Source: Meandrina meandrites (taxonomy: Eukaryota; Cnidaria; Anthozoa; Scleractinia; Meandrinidae). Taken from it: a stretch of DNA of 64,000 bases. The DNA lies in contig OY855905.1 in assembly GCA_963693305.1 (NCBI GenBank), positions 1,385,201 to 1,449,200 of the forward strand. The letters are read 5' to 3'. This document shows positions 63,835 through 64,000 of the stretch, one piece after another (the stretch's first letter is position 1; each line of letters opens with the position of its first letter). A model generated the notes under the pieces. The model did not search any database. It was not told where the DNA came from and was given only the letters and a program-made list of their open reading frames with translations. The position numbers and the translations under genes are program-made.

Positions 63835-64000
63835 TTACTTATTAATAACTAAAAGTTCCAGCTCATAACTTTCCTTATTTTTTTCTTTTTCTTCAGCTTT
63901 TCTTTTGAATTTCCTATATTTCGGTTTGATCGCGTCTCTTCTTCGACGCTTTCTTCCACATCTTCTCCACCGGTTACGTCTGGAGAACCAAAACAACAAC
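63835..64000 (-). CDS. Possible C-terminal end of a basic protein, partial
   Basis: On the minus strand a frame is open from the window edge to a TAA at 63835-63837. It encodes an Arg/Lys-rich tail (RRNRWRRCGRKRRRRD ... KRKAEEKEK). Such composition can arise by chance, and no family is recognised. Confidence 0.25.
   Translation of the reverse strand, partial: LLFWFSRRNRWRRCGRKRRRRDAIKPKYRKFKRKAEEKEKNKESYELELLVINK

Noticed and set aside
63601..63852. CRISPR-like array
   Set aside because: The 21-bp units are contiguous, with no unique spacers; the genome is eukaryotic.

Overview
The window is eukaryotic nuclear DNA from a cnidarian, most likely an anthozoan and probably a stony coral. The reasons are spliced metazoan housekeeping genes with GT/AG introns, AT-rich intergenic DNA packed with MITEs, tRNA-derived SINEs of a type I associate with anthozoans, a large TPR-CHAT gene, and a Polinton (Maverick) of the cnidarian type. 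The species call is inference.

Layout. 1-3881: repeats, plus two short minus-strand exons of an unrecognised gene (896-1139). 3882-6096 (-): a two-exon multi-pass RING E3 ligase of the RNF139/RNF145 (TRC8) family. 6359-17541 (+): PUF60 in 12 coding exons, head to head with the ligase across 262 bp. 17542-21302: PUF60 3' region, a SINE, and a dead 2A-led cysteine-peptidase-like ORF. 21303-50782 (-): GLRX3/PICOT in 13 coding exons, all traced in frame (325 aa). 51-56 kb: nested DNA-transposon debris. 56450-59554 (-): an intronless TPR-CHAT protein. 59555-64000: mostly non-coding, with a 21-bp minisatellite.

The most striking object is a 19,068-bp Polinton (21765-40832) sitting inside GLRX3 intron 11. 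Its 268-bp terminal inverted repeats are identical over their whole length, so the insertion is young, and each repeat is itself a 206-bp palindrome. It encodes a protein-primed family B DNA polymerase with OTU-like and zinc-finger N-terminal parts, a DD35E integrase, an FtsK/HerA-type packaging ATPase, an adenain-like protease, a probable double-jelly-roll major capsid protein, a frameshifted minor-capsid-like protein, a collagen-stalk fibre-like protein, small basic proteins, a membrane protein, and a tandem trio of genes with one shared N-terminal Cys module and three different C-terminal domains (one PLA2-like). Many of its genes have a TATATA-type box only 5-20 bp before the ATG, and two divergent gene pairs each share a 28-bp intergenic promoter.

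Together the Polinton genes provide replication (PolB), integration (INT), packaging (ATPase), virion maturation (PRO) and virion parts, so it looks like an endogenised virus-like element. Two lesions are visible: a frameshift in the minor-capsid-like gene and a protease ORF without an ATG. The host genes are unrelated housekeeping functions: ER ubiquitin ligase, splicing factor, iron-sulfur glutaredoxin, and a putative protease-like signalling protein.
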